64,000 nt of DNA. Source: Pseudoprevotella muciniphila (GTDB taxonomy: Bacteria; Bacteroidota; Bacteroidia; Bacteroidales; Bacteroidaceae). The DNA lies in assembly GCF_003265305.2 (NCBI RefSeq), contig NZ_CP033459.1:2046001-2110000 (forward strand), written 5' to 3'. A model generated the notes under the pieces. It was given only the letters and a program-made list of their open reading frames with translations, did no database searches and was not told the origin of the DNA. Both the position numbers and the translations under genes were made by a program. Below are positions 9,062 to 17,705 of this stretch, piece after piece. Positions within the stretch are counted from its first letter, which is position 1; each line of letters opens with the position of its first letter.

Positions 9062-9484
9062 ATGAAGAAAGTAATCATCACCATCATCGTGGCAGCAGTG
9101 TTTATCATTGCAGCAGTGACCAATCCCTCTCTCTATGACCACCGCGAAACCGTAAGGCAAATCCTGAAGACACAGGCAGACAAAATAGCCGAAAAGAAGA
9201 CCGAAGGTATTACGGACAAAGTGGTAAGCGGAGTGATAGGAACAGACATCAGCACCGGAAAGGTGGGCGAGACCATCGACGGTGTGGTACGCGAAGTAAC
9301 TGGTGCCGTCATTGGCAAAGTGGCAGACGTTGGTGTCGATGAGGAAATAGGAAGGGAAAACTATGTGTTCTTCTCTCTGACCACACTCAAATGGAAGGGA
9401 GAAAAGAAGAAGGTAGGTATCGGTATCTTCGGCAATGTGTTCCTGTTTGCTGATGTCGACGAATATGTTGATAAGCATATCTGA
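9062..9484 (+). CDS. DUF4359-like small membrane-anchored protein
   Basis: A single N-terminal transmembrane helix (residues 4-22) ends at 'VTNPSLYDH', then an amphipathic, probably extracytoplasmic segment follows. The closing 'ENYVFFSLTTLKWKGEKKKVGIGIFGNVFLF' is the DUF4359 signature. It is 140 residues long and starts 22 bp after yfhO, so it is likely co-transcribed. Function is unknown. Confidence 0.75.
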   Translation: MKKVIITIIVAAVFIIAAVTNPSLYDHRETVRQILKTQADKIAEKKTEGITDKVVSGVIGTDISTGKVGETIDGVVREVTGAVIGKVADVGVDEEIGRENYVFFSLTTLKWKGEKKKVGIGIFGNVFLFADVDEYVDKHI

Positions 9485-9485
9485 A

Positions 9486-9548
9486 GGCATTCGAGCATTC
9501 AGATTATTCAGAACACTCTGATTACTCCGATTATTCCGACTATTCTGA
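9486..9548. repeat. 9-bp tandem array, 7 units (family A)
   Basis: Seven imperfect units of xxATTCnGA (for example TTATTCAGA, TTACTCCGA, TTATTCCGA) begin one base after the DUF4359 stop codon and end one base before the terminator stem. The same unit family occurs at 13187-13249 and 33506-33550. Confidence 0.8.
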
Positions 9549-9549
9549 C

Positions 9550-9583
9550 AAAATCCGAAAACTGTTAAACGTTTTCGGATTTT
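9550..9583 (+). terminator. Intrinsic terminator of the ahcY-yfhO-DUF4359 operon
   Basis: A 13-bp perfect stem AAAATCCGAAAAC / GTTTTCGGATTTT encloses an 8-base loop. The T-rich right arm supplies the U-tract. Confidence 0.85.
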
Positions 9584-9621
9584 CTCTGTCAAACAAGAGT
9601 AAAATCCAAGATAACAACATC

Positions 9622-10443
9622 ATGAAAAGAAGTTTCTCTGCCATATTCGCCATGTTGCTGACAGCAATAGTGCTTTTGCCATCTGATGTGGCAGCACAGT
9701 GCTCATCGACAAATACAGCCTTCAAGAGTGGTGAAGTGCTGGGCTACGACCTCTATTTCAACTGGAAATTCGTCTGGGTGAATGTGGGTACAGCCAACTT
9801 GTCCATAAAGCAATCCACATACGGCGGTCAGCCTGCCTATTGCGCATCGCTCATCACACGCACGGCAGGCAAGGCGGACAAGTATTTCGTGATGCGCGAC
9901 ACGCTTACTGCCTTTATGGGTACCGACCTCGTGCCGAAGTATTACCGCAAGCGCGCACGCGAAGGCAAGGACTATAGCTGCGACGACGTGTGGTACAGTT
10001 ATCCTTCAGGAAAGTGCAACGTCAAGATGCGCTTCAGCAAGAACGGGAAACCCGCAGAAAACAAGTCGGCTTCGAGCAAGTACTGCGCTTTCGACATGGT
10101 GTCGATGATGATGCGTGCAAGGTCGTTCAATGCCGGCACTTACAAGAAAGGGCAGCGCATACCCTTCCTCATGGCTGAAGGAAAGCATTGCGAATGGCGC
10201 GACCTCGTCTATCACGGCAAGCAAGTCATAAAGATGGAAAACAGTAACGACCGCTACCGCTGCCTCGTGTTCTCCTACGTGGAGAAGGAAAAAGGCAAGG
10301 AAAAAGAAATCATACGCTTCTACATCACCGACGATGCCAACCATGTGCCCGTGATGCTCGACATGCACCTCAATTTCGGCAGCGCAAAAGCCTATCTCCG
10401 CAGTGCAAAAGGACTGAGAAATGCCACAACAGCCAAGGTCTGA
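9622..10443 (+). CDS. DUF3108 domain-containing exported protein
   Basis: The protein is 273 residues with a signal peptide (about 1-25, cleavage after 'DVAAQ'). 'FKSGEVLGYDLYFNWKFVWVNVGTANLSI' is the typical DUF3108 beginning, and 'FDMVSMMMRARSF' and 'FYITDDANHVPVMLDMHLNFGSAKAYL' are the typical later motifs. It is predicted periplasmic or outer-membrane associated, with a beta-rich fold. Function is unknown. It lies downstream of a strong terminator, so it should have its own promoter, which I could not identify. Confidence 0.85.
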   Translation: MKRSFSAIFAMLLTAIVLLPSDVAAQCSSTNTAFKSGEVLGYDLYFNWKFVWVNVGTANLSIKQSTYGGQPAYCASLITRTAGKADKYFVMRDTLTAFMGTDLVPKYYRKRAREGKDYSCDDVWYSYPSGKCNVKMRFSKNGKPAENKSASSKYCAFDMVSMMMRARSFNAGTYKKGQRIPFLMAEGKHCEWRDLVYHGKQVIKMENSNDRYRCLVFSYVEKEKGKEKEIIRFYITDDANHVPVMLDMHLNFGSAKAYLRSAKGLRNATTAKV

Positions 10444-10500
10444 AGAACATGCCATAGCCCCCATAGTTTTCTCAAGAAAAGTTGAGTTTTCCAAGGAAAG

Positions 10501-10537
10501 TCCCGGATTTCACAAGAAAGTCAGGGATTTCTTTGTT
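10501..10537 (+). terminator. Probable terminator after the DUF3108 gene
   Basis: An imperfect stem (TCCC-n-GA-TTTC paired with GAAA-GTC-n-GGGA) is followed by a T-rich run to about 10541. Two near-identical 16-bp direct copies make up the arms. Confidence 0.55.
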
Positions 10538-10574
10538 TTTTCGTATGGAGGTCTGTAAAACTTATTACGCTGAA

Positions 10575-11198
10575 TTATAATGTAACAGAGTCAATCTCTT
10601 CCTGCAGGTTTTTCAGGAAAGCACAGGCTTGCTCACCGTCCATCTGCGCATGATGAAACTGAAACGAAATGGGCAGGGTGGTCCTGAACAGCCTCTTGCG
10701 GTATTTGCCCCATGCAAGAAAGGGATTGTTGTATATGCCGGAATATTGATTGACAATACAGTCGAGTTCCAACTGGGGTAATGCAGATGTGCCTATGATC
10801 ATGCGATCTTCTATCGATGTGCTTATGCAGGTCCTTGCTGCTTCATCGGTCAGCCTTAAGTAGTCGCTGTTAAACGCGCTGATGTCATCGCAGAAGGGTA
10901 TGTCGCACAGAGTGATACCGCCTTTGGAGTTTTTTACGATGACGTTGATGCCTAATTGTTCGTATTTGTAGAGTTTTCCGTTCGTGGGCAGATAGTAGAA
11001 TTCTTCTATTCGACAGGCAGTCTTGCCAATGCACCAGCACAAGAGCACATTGAACTTAATTTGCCTTTTCCGACTCACCTTTAGCAAGCGACTGACGTCT
11101 ATTGTCTTTACCAATGTAACCATAGGCATTGGCGATGTCATCCACATCTTAAAAGCCTCTGCACGACTTGTTTCTTCCGGGTTTACTTCTATCTTCAT
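10575..11198 (-). CDS. Chloramphenicol acetyltransferase-like acetyltransferase (CatA family)
   Basis: At 207 residues the protein has standard CAT length. The active-site signature HHAQMDG is at residues 182-188 (H183 the predicted catalytic base, D187 structural), within 'PISFQFHHAQMDGEQACAFL'. Central 'MIIGTSALPQLELDCIV' matches the strand-rich core. CAT-fold enzymes acetylate chloramphenicol or other small hydroxyls with acetyl-CoA as trimers. In Bacteroidales many chromosomal members have no proven drug substrate, so resistance should not be assumed. The start is supported by a promoter on the minus strand at 11235-11242. Confidence 0.87.
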   Translation of the reverse strand: MKIEVNPEETSRAEAFKMWMTSPMPMVTLVKTIDVSRLLKVSRKRQIKFNVLLCWCIGKTACRIEEFYYLPTNGKLYKYEQLGINVIVKNSKGGITLCDIPFCDDISAFNSDYLRLTDEAARTCISTSIEDRMIIGTSALPQLELDCIVNQYSGIYNNPFLAWGKYRKRLFRTTLPISFQFHHAQMDGEQACAFLKNLQEEIDSVTL

Positions 11199-11234
11199 CC
11201 TAATGACAGAATTGAGTTTGTTTATATTCGCTTA

Positions 11235-11242
11235 CAAAGATA
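11235..11242 (-). promoter_or_regulatory. Promoter -7 element TATCTTTG for the CAT-like gene
   Basis: The element lies 37 bp upstream of the CAT-like start and is divergent from the downstream polypurine tract. Confidence 0.55.
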
Positions 11243-11252
11243 ATTTTTTCAG

Positions 11253-11396
11253 ATTTGAAAAAAGAAAAAGAAGAAAAATGAAAACGAAAAAAAAGAAAGA
11301 GAAAAAAAGACAGAAAAGAAAAGAACCAAAAGAAAAGAAAGAAATAAAAGAAAAAGAAAATAAAAGAAAAAGTAAAAAGAAGATAAAAGAAAAGCC
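11253..11396. other. Polypurine tract of about 145 nt
   Basis: The plus strand is almost entirely A and G here (runs of AAAAG/AAAGA with a handful of C and T). A lysine-rich open frame over it is a composition artefact. It lies in the 456-bp gap between the CAT-like gene and the lyase, and could adopt unusual DNA structure. No coding evidence. Confidence 0.6.
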
Positions 11397-11412
11397 TCCG
11401 CCACCTCTAAAT

Positions 11413-11480
11413 CTCCTCCGCCCCCAAAAAGTTTTTCTTGTATTTTTGAATGCGATGACGGGCATCGCATAGCGGAGGAG
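11413..11480. other. Nested hairpin element upstream of the lyase gene
   Basis: A 9-bp outer stem CTCCTCCGC (11413-11421) / GCGGAGGAG (11472-11480) encloses an inner perfect 8-bp hairpin ATGCGATG-acggg-CATCGCAT (11450-11470). Role unknown: a terminator, an RNA structure or a remnant of a repeat element. It is far more GC-rich than its surroundings. Confidence 0.5.
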
Positions 11481-11594
11481 GCGGCGAAATGATTATTTTT
11501 GAAAAAAAGTTAGTTTTTTTGATGTAAAACATCACAATTTACAGATAATGCCATGCCAAACTTTCATAAATTAGGTCATTCCAAAAGATTTGAT

Positions 11595-11602
11595 TATATT
11601 TG
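11595..11602 (+). promoter_or_regulatory. Promoter -7 element TATATTTG for the tryptophanase-family gene
   Basis: The element lies 53 bp upstream of the ATG in an AT-rich leader, after the nested hairpin. Confidence 0.55.
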
Positions 11603-11654
11603 CAAACTCATAACGAAATAAATTTTTAATCATTACATATTTTTTCACTTCCAC

Positions 11655-13106
11655 ATGTCAACAGTAAAATTCTATCGCCAGGAGCATCAGGTTCCTCTCG
11701 AAATGCACAAAGTTCGCATCGTACAGAAACTCTTCCTTCCAACGGTTGAGGAACGTCTCAAGAAAATGAATGAAGCAGGAAACAACACCTTCCTGTTGCA
11801 GAACAAAGATATCTTCATAGACATGCTGACCGACTCCGGTGTAAATGCCATGTCGGACAACCAGCAGGCTGCCATGTTCCAGGCTGACGACTCATACGCC
11901 GGTTCTGAAACGTGCAACCGCCTCAAGAAAGCCATCAAGGACACCATGGGCCTCGAACACTTCCTTCCGGCTCATCAAGGACGTGCCTGCGAGAATATTC
12001 TGGCAGAAGCATTCGTGAAGCCCGGACAGGTGGTACTGACCAACTTCCACTTCACCACGACAAAGGCACACATCACCCGCGTGGGTGGCAGCATGATTGA
12101 ACTCGTGGCAGCCAAGGGTCTTGACCCCGTGACTGACGATCCTTTCAAGGGCGACTTCGATATCGACGAACTGAAGAAGACGATTGCCGAACTGGGTACG
12201 GAAAAGATTGCTTTCCTGCGTATAGAAACCGGTACCAATCTCATCGGTGGTCAGCCCGTTTCGATGGCGAACATGCTCGAAGTGGCACGCATCTGTAAGG
12301 AAGCCGGCATTATGACCGTGATGGACGCATCGCTCCTGCAGGACAACCTCTACTTCATCAAGGTTCGCGAAGAAGCCTACAAGAACAAGTCGATTCTCGA
12401 CATCACACATGAACTTTGCGCTGCAATGGACATCACTTACTTCTCTGCACGCAAACTCGGTTTCGCCCGCGGCGGTTGCATCTGTTCGAACGATAATGAA
12501 CTCATCCGCAAGATGATGGAGTATGTGCCCCTTTTTGAAGGCTTCCTCACCTATGGCGGTATGGAAGTGCGCTCGATGGAAGCCATCGCAGTAGGTCTCT
12601 ATGAAACGATGGACGAAGAAATCATCAACCAGGGTCCGATCTTCATCGAATACCTCGCAAAGGAACTCCACGAATATGGCGTGCCGGTAGTGTTGCCCGC
12701 CGGTGGTCTTGGTGTGCACCTCAATGCATCGGAATTCTTCCCCAACATGTCTCATGGCGAATATCCTGCCGGAGCACTCGGTGCAGCCATGTACATCGCA
12801 GGCGGTATCCGCGGTATGGAACGTGGTACCATCTCCGAACAGCGTGAGCCCGATGGCAGCGAACGCTATGCAGAACTCGAACTGTTGCGTCTCGCCTGTC
12901 CACGCCGTGTGTTCACACTTTCACAACTCAAGTATGTGGCAGACCGCGTGAAGTGGGTATGGGACAACCGTGAAATCATCGGTGGTCTGAAGTTTGTGGA
13001 AGAACCCGCCGTGCTGCGCTTCTTCTTCGGCCGTCTGGCGCCCATCGGCGACTGGCAGGAAAAACTCGTCAAGAAGTTCCGCGAGGACTTCGGCGACAGC
13101 CTGTAA
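11655..13106 (+). CDS. Tryptophanase / tyrosine phenol-lyase family PLP lyase
   Basis: This 483-residue PLP-dependent beta-eliminating lyase splits an aromatic amino acid into ammonia, pyruvate and indole (tryptophanase) or phenol (tyrosine phenol-lyase). Landmarks are 'DSGVNAMSD', 'PAHQGRACEN', 'FHFTTTKAH', 'GGQPVSMANM' and the PLP lysine in 'FSARKLG' (K267). Several positions look more like tyrosine phenol-lyase than Escherichia coli TnaA: the Thr in FTTTK, and GMERG, where tyrosine phenol-lyases carry a substrate-binding Arg and tryptophanases have VEIG. Bacteroidales enzymes of this type are usually annotated tryptophanase, so specificity is left open. It is monocistronic, with a strong terminator at 13142. 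Confidence 0.85.
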   Translation: MSTVKFYRQEHQVPLEMHKVRIVQKLFLPTVEERLKKMNEAGNNTFLLQNKDIFIDMLTDSGVNAMSDNQQAAMFQADDSYAGSETCNRLKKAIKDTMGLEHFLPAHQGRACENILAEAFVKPGQVVLTNFHFTTTKAHITRVGGSMIELVAAKGLDPVTDDPFKGDFDIDELKKTIAELGTEKIAFLRIETGTNLIGGQPVSMANMLEVARICKEAGIMTVMDASLLQDNLYFIKVREEAYKNKSILDITHELCAAMDITYFSARKLGFARGGCICSNDNELIRKMMEYVPLFEGFLTYGGMEVRSMEAIAVGLYETMDEEIINQGPIFIEYLAKELHEYGVPVVLPAGGLGVHLNASEFFPNMSHGEYPAGALGAAMYIAGGIRGMERGTISEQREPDGSERYAELELLRLACPRRVFTLSQLKYVADRVKWVWDNREIIGGLKFVEEPAVLRFFFGRLAPIGDWQEKLVKKFREDFGDSL

Positions 13107-13141
13107 AAACAAAACGCCGAGTAGTCTCGGAACAATGACAG

Positions 13142-13187
13142 CGGACTTCCAAGTTGCCTTGCGCAAATCTGGAAGTCCGTTTTTTTT
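13142..13187 (+). terminator. Intrinsic terminator of the tryptophanase-family gene
   Basis: The stem CGGACTTCCA (13142-13151) / TGGAAGTCCG (13170-13179) is followed by eight T. Confidence 0.93.
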
Positions 13188-13249
13188 CGGAGGATTCGGA
13201 AGAATCGGAATAATCTGAATACTCTGAAAATTCAGAATACTCTGAGTAA
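13187..13249. repeat. 9-bp tandem array, 7 units (family A, inverted)
   Basis: Read on the minus strand the units are again xxATTCnGA (TTATTCCGA, GTATTCAGA, TTCTTCCGA). Seven units start exactly at the end of the terminator T-run. Orientation is opposite to the array at 9486. Confidence 0.8.
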
Positions 13250-13346
13250 CTCTCAACTTTCAAATCTCATCTCCCACTCTCAACCCTTTATTTATGGGCG
13301 TGCAGACAAGTTGGCGAAAGTGCTTTTACATTTCTGAAAAAAGCAG

Positions 13347-13354
13347 TAATTTTG
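13347..13354 (+). promoter_or_regulatory. Promoter -7 element TAATTTTG deciding the MscS start
   Basis: The element lies between an upstream in-frame ATG (13294) and the ATG at 13384, so the mRNA begins near 13361 and only the downstream start can be used. Confidence 0.6.
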
Positions 13355-13383
13355 CTCACAGAAAAAAGAAGATTAGAAAAAGC

Positions 13384-15918
13384 ATGAAAAGACTACTGAT
13401 AACACTGTTTGCAATTTGCATTGTACTGCCCTCGACCGCAGTGCTCAAGGAACGCGATCTCAGCACCACGCTGAAAGTGCTTCGTGTGGAACTGAGGAAG
13501 GCATGGGACGACCAGCAGGTCCTGATGAAGCGCATCCAGACCAACCGCGAAGCGCAGCACAAGGAGATGGTGAGCCTGATGGAGCGTTCGGCGCAAGTGT
13601 CGCTCATGCTCTACAGCCAGAAACCCGACTATACGTTCGACCTCACTTTCGCCTGCGGTGAAGCCACTTCGCTCTATCGTGAGTTTACGAGAAAACGCCG
13701 CCCTTACGACAGGATAATGCAGCGGCTGAACATCGAAGTGGAGCGCTACGACAACCTCATCAAGATGCTGCAACTTCTTCCGCCGTCGCTTGTACAAGCC
13801 ACTAACCAGAAACCTGCAGCGAACGACTCGCTGCGTCAAGGTCCACCGGAACTTGCAAAGGAGCAAAAGAGAACCCCTATACAACTCGATGCGGAGTCGC
13901 AGAAGAACAGGCAGGAATGTCTGGACTATGCCACAAAGTTGCGCGAAAACATCTCGAAGATGAAGGAGGAAACCTCGCGCGATGATGAGCACTATAAGCG
14001 GATTACCGAGCAACTCAAGAAACTGCACGACTACGCCCAGAAACGCTACCATGAGATACAGCAGAACATCTTCATCAATGGAGAAAGTTCGTATTTCACC
14101 ACTATCGCTAACATGCCCCGCCATGTGAAGCGGGCGCATCAGGATGCCACAGACAAATACGACGACAAGGACTATCGCGGCACGCACACCGAGTGGCGCG
14201 GACCGATAGTGTTCGGCTTCGTCTTCTTCATCGTGTTCTATCTGGTGCTGTCCGTGCTGCTTGCCAACCTCGTGGTGCGCTTCCTCTTCCGTAAAGTGAA
14301 AAGACTCAAGACGGAAAACCTGCAACTGCGCAAGGCATCTATCATCATTGCTGCCAGTGTGTTTTTCTTCATTCTGTCCATCATGATAGCGCGGACGTTT
14401 ATGTACCACGACTTCCTGAAGTTGGCTACCGAACTGCTCGTGGAATACGCCTGGCTGTTGCTTTTCGTGAGTCTCTCGTTGCTCATCCGCCTGAGCGGCG
14501 ACCAGATCAAGAGCGGTTTCAGCATCTACATGCCTATACTCATCATGGGACTTGTGGTCATCGTGTTCCGTATCGTGTTCATACCTAACTACATCGTAAC
14601 GCTCATCTTCCCGCCGCTTCTTGTGATATTCACGTTGTGGCAGTGGTGGGCTATTACCCGTCATAACGACAATATCCCCAAGAGCGATATCTTCTATACC
14701 TGGATTTCGCTGGCAGTGATGGGTGTGTCGTGCGTCATGTCATGGATGGGATATGTGCTACTGTCGGTACAGGTGCTGATATGGTGGCTCTTCCAGTTGA
14801 CAGCCATACAGGCGGTTACCTGCTTCTTCGACCTTCTGGGCATGTACCGCGACAAATACCTCAAGAAACGCCTCCGCAAGTTCCGCGCGAAGCATAAGGC
14901 ACTCACCGTGGCACTCAACAGCAAGATTATCACCGTTACGTGGCTCTTCGACTTCATCCGCATGGTCATCGTGCCTGTCGTGGGTGTTTACAGTGTGCTC
15001 TACTGTATTTTCCTTTCGAGCGACGTGTTCGACCTGAGCGATACTTGCTTCGTGATTTTCTTCTACGAATTCCTCAACATACCCGACGTGATTTCGCTAT
15101 CGCTCTTCAAGATTGTGGTGGTAGTGGCAGCATTCTTCCTGTTCAGATACATCAACTATCTCTGCAAGTCGCTCATCAAGCACTACAAGACGAGCGTGGC
15201 AATCAAGCAGAACGGTGGCAAACTGATTCGCCGCAACCAGATTAACCTGATGCTCATCAACAATGTGACGAGCATCATCGTCTGGGGCATCTACATCATT
15301 GCTGCCATCATCCTGCTGAAGATACCTAAGTCGGGCATCAGCATCGTTACGGCAGGTCTTGCCACTGGTATAGGTTTCGCCATGAAGGACACCATCAACA
15401 ATTTCTTCTATGGCGTGTCGCTGATGGCAGGGCGCATCCGCGTGGGCGACTACATAGAGTGCGACGGCATACAGGGCAAAGTGGAAAGCATTACCTACCA
15501 AAGCACACAGATTACCACTCTCGACGGTGCTGTAATGGCCATCCTGAACAGTTCGCTCTTCAGCAAGAACTTCAAGAACCTCACGCGCAACCATTCCTAT
15601 GAACTGGTGAAGATACCCATCGGTGTGGCATACGGCACGAACATCGACGAGGTGCGCAAGATGCTTGTTGATGAACTTACCCCTTTGAACTACAAAGACA
15701 AGTTCGGCCGCTGGGTGGTGGATCAGGAAAAGGGCTTCTCCGTACTCTTCAAGGACTTCGGAGAGAGCAGCGTGGACCTCTACGTTGCATTCTGGATTAT
15801 TGTTTCGGAAAAAGTGCAGTTTATGTACAAAGTGCGCGAAACCATCTACAAGACCCTCAATGCCAACAAGGTGGTTATTCCATTCCCGCAGCGCGACCTC
15901 CACATCATGAAAGAGTAA
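13384..15918 (+). CDS. Large mechanosensitive ion channel (MscS family)
   Basis: The 844-residue protein has a signal peptide or first helix (MKRLLITLFAICIVLPSTAV), a long charged coiled-coil periplasmic region to about residue 270 and roughly ten hydrophobic segments. The MscS pore and beta domain lie near residues 640-760: 'SIVTAGLATGIGFAMKDTINNFFYG' followed by 'IRVGDYIECDGIQGKVESI' and 'LDGAVMAILNSSLFSKNFKNLTR'. This size resembles the MscK/MscM-type large channels, which open under membrane tension to relieve osmotic downshock in the inner membrane. The start was chosen over the ATG at 13294 because a promoter element lies between them and because it yields an N-terminal signal. Confidence 0.9.
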   Translation: MKRLLITLFAICIVLPSTAVLKERDLSTTLKVLRVELRKAWDDQQVLMKRIQTNREAQHKEMVSLMERSAQVSLMLYSQKPDYTFDLTFACGEATSLYREFTRKRRPYDRIMQRLNIEVERYDNLIKMLQLLPPSLVQATNQKPAANDSLRQGPPELAKEQKRTPIQLDAESQKNRQECLDYATKLRENISKMKEETSRDDEHYKRITEQLKKLHDYAQKRYHEIQQNIFINGESSYFTTIANMPRHVKRAHQDATDKYDDKDYRGTHTEWRGPIVFGFVFFIVFYLVLSVLLANLVVRFLFRKVKRLKTENLQLRKASIIIAASVFFFILSIMIARTFMYHDFLKLATELLVEYAWLLLFVSLSLLIRLSGDQIKSGFSIYMPILIMGLVVIVFRIVFIPNYIVTLIFPPLLVIFTLWQWWAITRHNDNIPKSDIFYTWISLAVMGVSCVMSWMGYVLLSVQVLIWWLFQLTAIQAVTCFFDLLGMYRDKYLKKRLRKFRAKHKALTVALNSKIITVTWLFDFIRMVIVPVVGVYSVLYCIFLSSDVFDLSDTCFVIFFYEFLNIPDVISLSLFKIVVVVAAFFLFRYINYLCKSLIKHYKTSVAIKQNGGKLIRRNQINLMLINNVTSIIVWGIYIIAAIILLKIPKSGISIVTAGLATGIGFAMKDTINNFFYGVSLMAGRIRVGDYIECDGIQGKVESITYQSTQITTLDGAVMAILNSSLFSKNFKNLTRNHSYELVKIPIGVAYGTNIDEVRKMLVDELTPLNYKDKFGRWVVDQEKGFSVLFKDFGESSVDLYVAFWIIVSEKVQFMYKVRETIYKTLNANKVVIPFPQRDLHIMKE

Positions 15919-15952
15919 TCCAAAATCGGTCATTAGACCGACTCGGGTTTAT

Positions 15953-15960
15953 TATTTTTG
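15953..15960 (+). promoter_or_regulatory. Promoter -7 element TATTTTTG for DUF4254-GT9
   Basis: The element supports the ATG at 16021 as the DUF4254 start. The longer frame from 15958 would start inside the promoter. Confidence 0.55.
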
Positions 15961-16020
15961 CCCAATCCACTATTTTTTCATTACTTTGCAATCTCAATAC
16001 AAATAAAAGCAGAACGAGAC

Positions 16021-16632
16021 ATGACATTTACCGAAAAGGCACAACCCATCTTTGAGCAAGCCATCAGGGACTACCACGTGACGGACAACGTGGACACCCC
16101 CATAAATAATCCCTACGCACCTCTGACCATAGAGTTCCACCTCTATCAGAAGTGCTGGATTGACACCGTGCAATGGCATTTTGAAGACTTAATCCGCGAC
16201 CCGCAGATAGACCCTGCAGATGCGCTCGTGCTGAAGCGCCGCATCGACAAGAGCAATCAGGACCGCACAGACCTTGTGGAACTCATAGACAGTTATTTCC
16301 TCGATACGTACAAGGACGTAGCCGTGCAGCCCGATGCCACGATCAACACCGAGACACCTGCCTGGGCAGTGGACCGCCTGAGCATCCTGGCGCTGAAGAT
16401 ATACCACATGCGCGAACAGGCAGAGCGCACAGATGCTTCTGAAGAGCATCGCAAGAAATGCGCAGACAAACTCGCTGTGCTCCTCGAACAGCAAAAAGAT
16501 TTGTCTGCAGCGCTGAACACGCTCATCGACGATATTGCAGCCGGAAGAAAGTACATGAAACTCTACAAACAGATGAAGATGTACAACGACCCTGCAACAA
16601 ATCCAGTCCTTTATAAGAAAAATCCCTCCTAA
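16021..16632 (+). CDS. DUF4254 domain-containing protein
   Basis: This 203-residue all-helical cytosolic protein carries the family core 'TDNVDTPINNPY', 'WIDTVQWHFEDLIRDP.ID', 'LKRRIDKSNQDRTDLVE.IDSYF' and 'TINTETPAWAVDRLSILALKIYHM'. DUF4254 genes are Bacteroidetes-specific and almost always sit directly upstream of a GT9 glycosyltransferase, as here (21-bp gap), suggesting a helper role in LPS core assembly (inference). No catalytic motif is recognised. Confidence 0.88.
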   Translation: MTFTEKAQPIFEQAIRDYHVTDNVDTPINNPYAPLTIEFHLYQKCWIDTVQWHFEDLIRDPQIDPADALVLKRRIDKSNQDRTDLVELIDSYFLDTYKDVAVQPDATINTETPAWAVDRLSILALKIYHMREQAERTDASEEHRKKCADKLAVLLEQQKDLSAALNTLIDDIAAGRKYMKLYKQMKMYNDPATNPVLYKKNPS

Positions 16633-16653
16633 TCCTGCATAACTAACACTATA

Positions 16654-17676
16654 ATGAAAAAAATTGCAGTTTTGAGACTTTCTTCCCTTGGCGATGTGGC
16701 TATGACTGTTCCTGTCATAGACAGTTTAGCGAGGAAGTATAACGATCTCAATTTCGTGATTGTTACATCTAAGCGCTGTGAAGGTATATTCTATGACCTT
16801 CCGGATAATGTGGATGTGCATGCAGTTCACTTACACGGCAAGCATTCAGGCTTTAAGGGTTTGAGGCGCTTATCTTCTGAACTGCGTTCGAAAGGTGTTG
16901 ACACAGTAGCCGATCTTCATGACGTGCTACGCACCAAGGTGCTGCGCAAATTGCTCCTCCTTCATGGTTGCAAGGTAAAGCATATAGACAAGGGTAGGAG
17001 TGAGAAACGCGCCTTGGTCAGACATACCGCGAGTGGTTTCAGGCAACTGAAAAGCAATTTTGAGCGTTATGCAGAAGTGTTCAGGAAACTCGGCTTGCGT
17101 TTTGAAATAGATTTCGAGCGTCTTGACCTGCCTGCCGGAACATACGCCATCAGGAAGCCTGAAGGCGAAAAATGGATTGGCATTGCACCCTTTGCTGCGC
17201 ACCGCGGCAAGATTTATTCGCTTCGAAAGATGAAAGAAGTGATAGGTGCTCTTGTTTATAGGTATCCCGACTGTAAAATCATGATGTTCGGCACGGAAAA
17301 GGAGATGCACAGCCTGCGCAAGCACTACGATTTCGACCAGTTGACCTATGTTTGCGATCAGTTTAGTGGTGTATGGAACGAATTGCGCGTTATCGACCAA
17401 CTCGACGTGATGATTTCGATGGATTCGGCTAACATGCACCTTGCCTCGCTCGTGCAGACCCCCGTGGTAAGCATTTGGGGCGCCACACACCCTTATGCAG
17501 GCTTCTATGGCTACGGACAGGATCCCGATAACGCCATACAACATGACCTTGACTGCCGCCCCTGTTCCATTTTCGGCGATAAGAAATGTGAGTACGGCGA
17601 CTATCACTGCATCAGGGAGATAGCTCCTACAACCATTGTGAAAAAGGTGGCGGAATTCATAGAAAAAGCAGAATAA
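16654..17676 (+). CDS. Glycosyltransferase family 9 (LPS heptosyltransferase-like)
   Basis: The 340-residue GT-B protein has an N-terminal 'IAVLRLSSLGDVAMTVPVIDSL' (the RxSxLGDV signature of ADP-heptose:LPS heptosyltransferases) and a C-terminal nucleotide-sugar site: 'VMISMDSANMHLASLVQTPVVSIWGATHP', then 'DCRPCS' and 'CIREI'. It is expected to add heptose or a related sugar to lipid A core on the cytoplasmic face of the inner membrane. It is co-transcribed with DUF4254. The exact sugar cannot be read from sequence. Confidence 0.92.
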   Translation: MKKIAVLRLSSLGDVAMTVPVIDSLARKYNDLNFVIVTSKRCEGIFYDLPDNVDVHAVHLHGKHSGFKGLRRLSSELRSKGVDTVADLHDVLRTKVLRKLLLLHGCKVKHIDKGRSEKRALVRHTASGFRQLKSNFERYAEVFRKLGLRFEIDFERLDLPAGTYAIRKPEGEKWIGIAPFAAHRGKIYSLRKMKEVIGALVYRYPDCKIMMFGTEKEMHSLRKHYDFDQLTYVCDQFSGVWNELRVIDQLDVMISMDSANMHLASLVQTPVVSIWGATHPYAGFYGYGQDPDNAIQHDLDCRPCSIFGDKKCEYGDYHCIREIAPTTIVKKVAEFIEKAE

Positions 17677-17705
17677 CCGATTGGGATAAACTGCTTCATG
17701 ATGCT

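Noticed and set aside
10575-11198. Acquired chloramphenicol resistance gene
   Set aside because: It is a CAT-fold enzyme with intact active site, but it sits between chromosomal genes with no mobile element. Many such chromosomal homologues have other or unknown substrates.
11023-11472. 149-residue lysine-rich open frame
   Set aside because: It is produced by the polypurine tract and overlaps the start of the CAT-like gene; the composition is pure K/E/R with no promoter or conserved pattern.
13069-13263. 64-residue frame with a (YSD/YSE) repeat
   Set aside because: The repetition is the 9-bp DNA array read in a frame that happens to be open; it also crosses a strong terminator.
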